Below, one piece after another: positions 62,091-64,000 of a stretch of DNA of 64,000 nt (positions within the stretch are counted from its first letter, which is position 1; each line of letters starts with the position of its first letter). The notes under the pieces are model-generated. The model did no database searches. It saw only the letters and a list, made by a program, of their open reading frames with translations, and was not told the DNA's origin. This DNA is from Lepidodermella squamata (lineage: Eukaryota > Gastrotricha): positions 1,302,001-1,366,000 of the forward strand of contig JBLDXI010000011.1 in assembly GCA_047495785.1 (NCBI GenBank), written 5' to 3'. The translations under genes and the position numbers were made by a program.

Positions 62091-64000
62091 ACTGATTCTC
62101 AAAACATTGTGGCATTACTTATAGTTTCTGTATTAGCAGCCTTCTCGAAAGCAATGTTTTCCACCGCCGTCCTCTTAATCCCCAATAGTCCAGGAGCTGT
62201 GCTAGCTTCAAGATCTTTCTTCCCATTTCTGCGTAAGTTCGATGACTCGAGTTCGAGTTTATCATCACTCGTATCCCCGATCGTTCTCGGACCTACAGTT
62301 GCCTGCCAAAGTGTGACTCATTCGTTGAAAATGAACTATTTCACGGAATATACGCAGCAATGCAACGGGCCCTATCTGTTGGCGCGAAAAAGTATTTTCA
62401 CAAATCTGTACAGATTCGTCTCGCCATCTGAATGGAACAAAGCTACGGCAATTTTGTTCCAGATGAAAGTAGGAGGCTGGAAGCAAACAGGAATCCTAAC
62501 CAACAACATCAACGCAAATGACTTCTTAAACGCCCTATCAATTCAGCGAATAGCAGCAGAGAATGGGATTGATACCGTGTTTTTCGGTATGGACGATAGC
62601 ACGGTAACTGATGAAGTGATGGCAGGTCTGCAAAAGAGCCAAGCTCGGGTTGTGATTCTAGTCACATCCTACATTCAAACATGCATCAATTTCCTATGCC
62701 AGACCTACAAGTATGGCTTAGGAGCTCCTCAGTACGTCTTCATAATGGGCTTCAGCTGCTTTTATACACCGAATAGTCCTAGCCTTAATCTGCCGAAAGG
62801 ATGCACTAGAGACATGCTGACTGAGCAGTTGAGAGTAACTCTTTGGTATGGGTTGTATCGTGGAACTATTCAAACTTCGATGAATACAAGTTTGGGCTAC
62901 GATGCACGCTGGTTCACCGAAAAGGTAGACCAGGCATTACAAGGCGTGAAAGCTTCGGACGATGATAACCGCCCTATTTGTCACGATTTAGCTATGAGTG
63001 CTGTGATTGTTCTGAACAAATCAGAGGCGATTCTTAAGAAAGACTACAACACCTCGTTGAAGGAATTTCCTAACCAGCCAGCTCTAATTTCGCGAATAGT
63101 CAACCAAACCTCGGCTGAACTTGACGTTATCGGCTTTCGAATAGGACGAATCAAATGGACGTCGACCCTTGAATTATCGAACGATCGACTGCTCCTTGGA
63201 CAATGGAATGCTGCAACTGGTTCAGTCGACCTACTCTACGAATTTCGGTTGAAAGATGGAGTGTCCCCGCTTTTGACTTCTTCCTTTGAAATGATTGAGC
63301 TCAAGAAGCCAAAGTGGACGACTAGGAATGGACTCCCTCCAAAAGATCTGTCTCAAGTTACCTACTACGATGAACTGTGTCCCGCAGCTGCCTACATAAC
63401 TTTGGTTGTAATCGCCTGTTTCAGCGCATTTCTTCAGATTTTTGAAATTTCGACGATTCTTCTCAAAGGCGTCCGAGATTTCTCGAAAATCGCGACGTTC
63501 TTAGGATGTTTGATACTAGATGTTTCTTCAATTACTCTGGTTCTTGACAGCTTCATTCCGCTTATAATTGGCTGCCATTTGAAGTTCATCCTTATCACGT
63601 TAGGATTCACGTTGGTAGGCTCGGGTCTCCTATCTCAGGCCTTTTGTTTTCGGAAAGGTTTGAAAAGTAGGACACGTAACTTTCGGCCTCGAGCGGACAC
63701 AATAGGCTCAAAATCTAGCATTCGTAGCTCTGGGATGGAACAAGTTACTTTCAAGTTACCGAAAAATTCTAAACTTTTCACAATTATCGAATTATTGTTG
63801 TCATCGTTGATTTTGATCACTTGGCTAGGAATCGCCGATCCCTTATCTGTTGAGAGAAAAGTTTCCGACATTAGCTATGACGAAACATCCGATAGCTATA
63901 TCGCAAATGTCGCTTTTTCTTGTAATTCGAATCATTTGATCTACTGGCTAGGGTCGCTGCTAGCTCTCCACGCTTGCAGTCTCTTGGCGAGCTGTTTTCT
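62091..64000 (+). CDS. GABA-B-like receptor, intronless 5'-shortened copy (partial)
   Basis: Runs off the window end. From about 62188 it is highly similar to the receptor at 58069-60535 and open to base 64000 (flytrap core, TM1-TM4, into TM5 near L-I-Y-W-L-G-S-L-L-A-L). The intron of the partner is absent: GAA AAG is directly joined to GTA GAC (62924/62925). Homology starts abruptly at P-G-A-V-L-A-S-R-S; the first ~60 mature residues of the partner are missing. The frame is open back to 62091 with a hydrophobic lead (VALLIVSVLAAF) and one ATG at 62154, so a new N-terminus is possible; AATAG right at the homology start could also be a splice acceptor. A roughly 15 residue deletion lies in the loop after TM3. 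No stops across 600 codons, so probably functional or young. Confidence 0.72.

Noticed and set aside
1-64000. CRISPR array, operon or bacterial contamination
   Set aside because: No regularly spaced repeats; spliced genes and a eukaryotic tRNA throughout.

Overview
The window is nuclear DNA from a small, AT-rich, gene-dense bilaterian animal. Evidence: a Distal-less-class homeodomain, a four-TM tetraspanin, a cyclic-nucleotide-gated channel, a class C (GABA-B-like) receptor, canonical GT-AG introns (several only 50-55 nt), and a eukaryotic tRNA-Glu. The compactness and short pyrimidine-rich acceptors resemble nematodes or other small invertebrates, but I cannot name a phylum from sequence alone.

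Layout. 0.5-1.5 kb: secreted protein with a jelly-roll-like domain and an in-frame TGA. 1.8-2.3 kb: two-finger C2H2 protein with a TATA box. 3.2-4.1 kb (minus): GT31 galactosyltransferase. 5.6-11.9 kb: a five-exon tetraspanin whose 5 kb third intron contains two complete minus-strand genes, a Crypton-derived recombinase-domain (DUF3504) protein and a mucin-like cell-surface protein. 14.7-17.1 kb: Distal-less with about 2.7 kb of upstream DNA. 18.4-26.4 kb (minus): a complete seven-exon CNG channel, 653 aa, with an atypical pore. Its introns hold a tRNA-Glu gene and three copies of a structured small RNA that I do not recognise as a known class. 29-58 kb: a tandem, same-strand array of at least 14 intact or nearly intact single-exon F-box genes plus four broken copies. 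58-64 kb: two head-to-head GABA-B-like receptor genes, one with an intron and one without it.

The F-box paralogues share an N-terminal F-box and a conserved C-terminal domain I do not recognise, so they are likely SCF ubiquitin-ligase adaptors that diversify substrate choice by birth and death. The array shows deletions, nonsense changes and one clean transposon insertion with a TA duplication. A hAT-like MITE sits between two members.

Most interesting lead: three small-RNA copies share an invariant 5' part ending in a perfect splice donor (AAG|GTATGT) and carry 3' hairpins that differ in sequence but keep pairing, with compensatory changes and GNRA loops. Independently, almost every F-box gene has a TTTTTAG-type splice acceptor 12-33 nt before its ATG with no obvious upstream exon. 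Together these suggest spliced-leader trans-splicing; the missing obvious Sm site is the main caveat.
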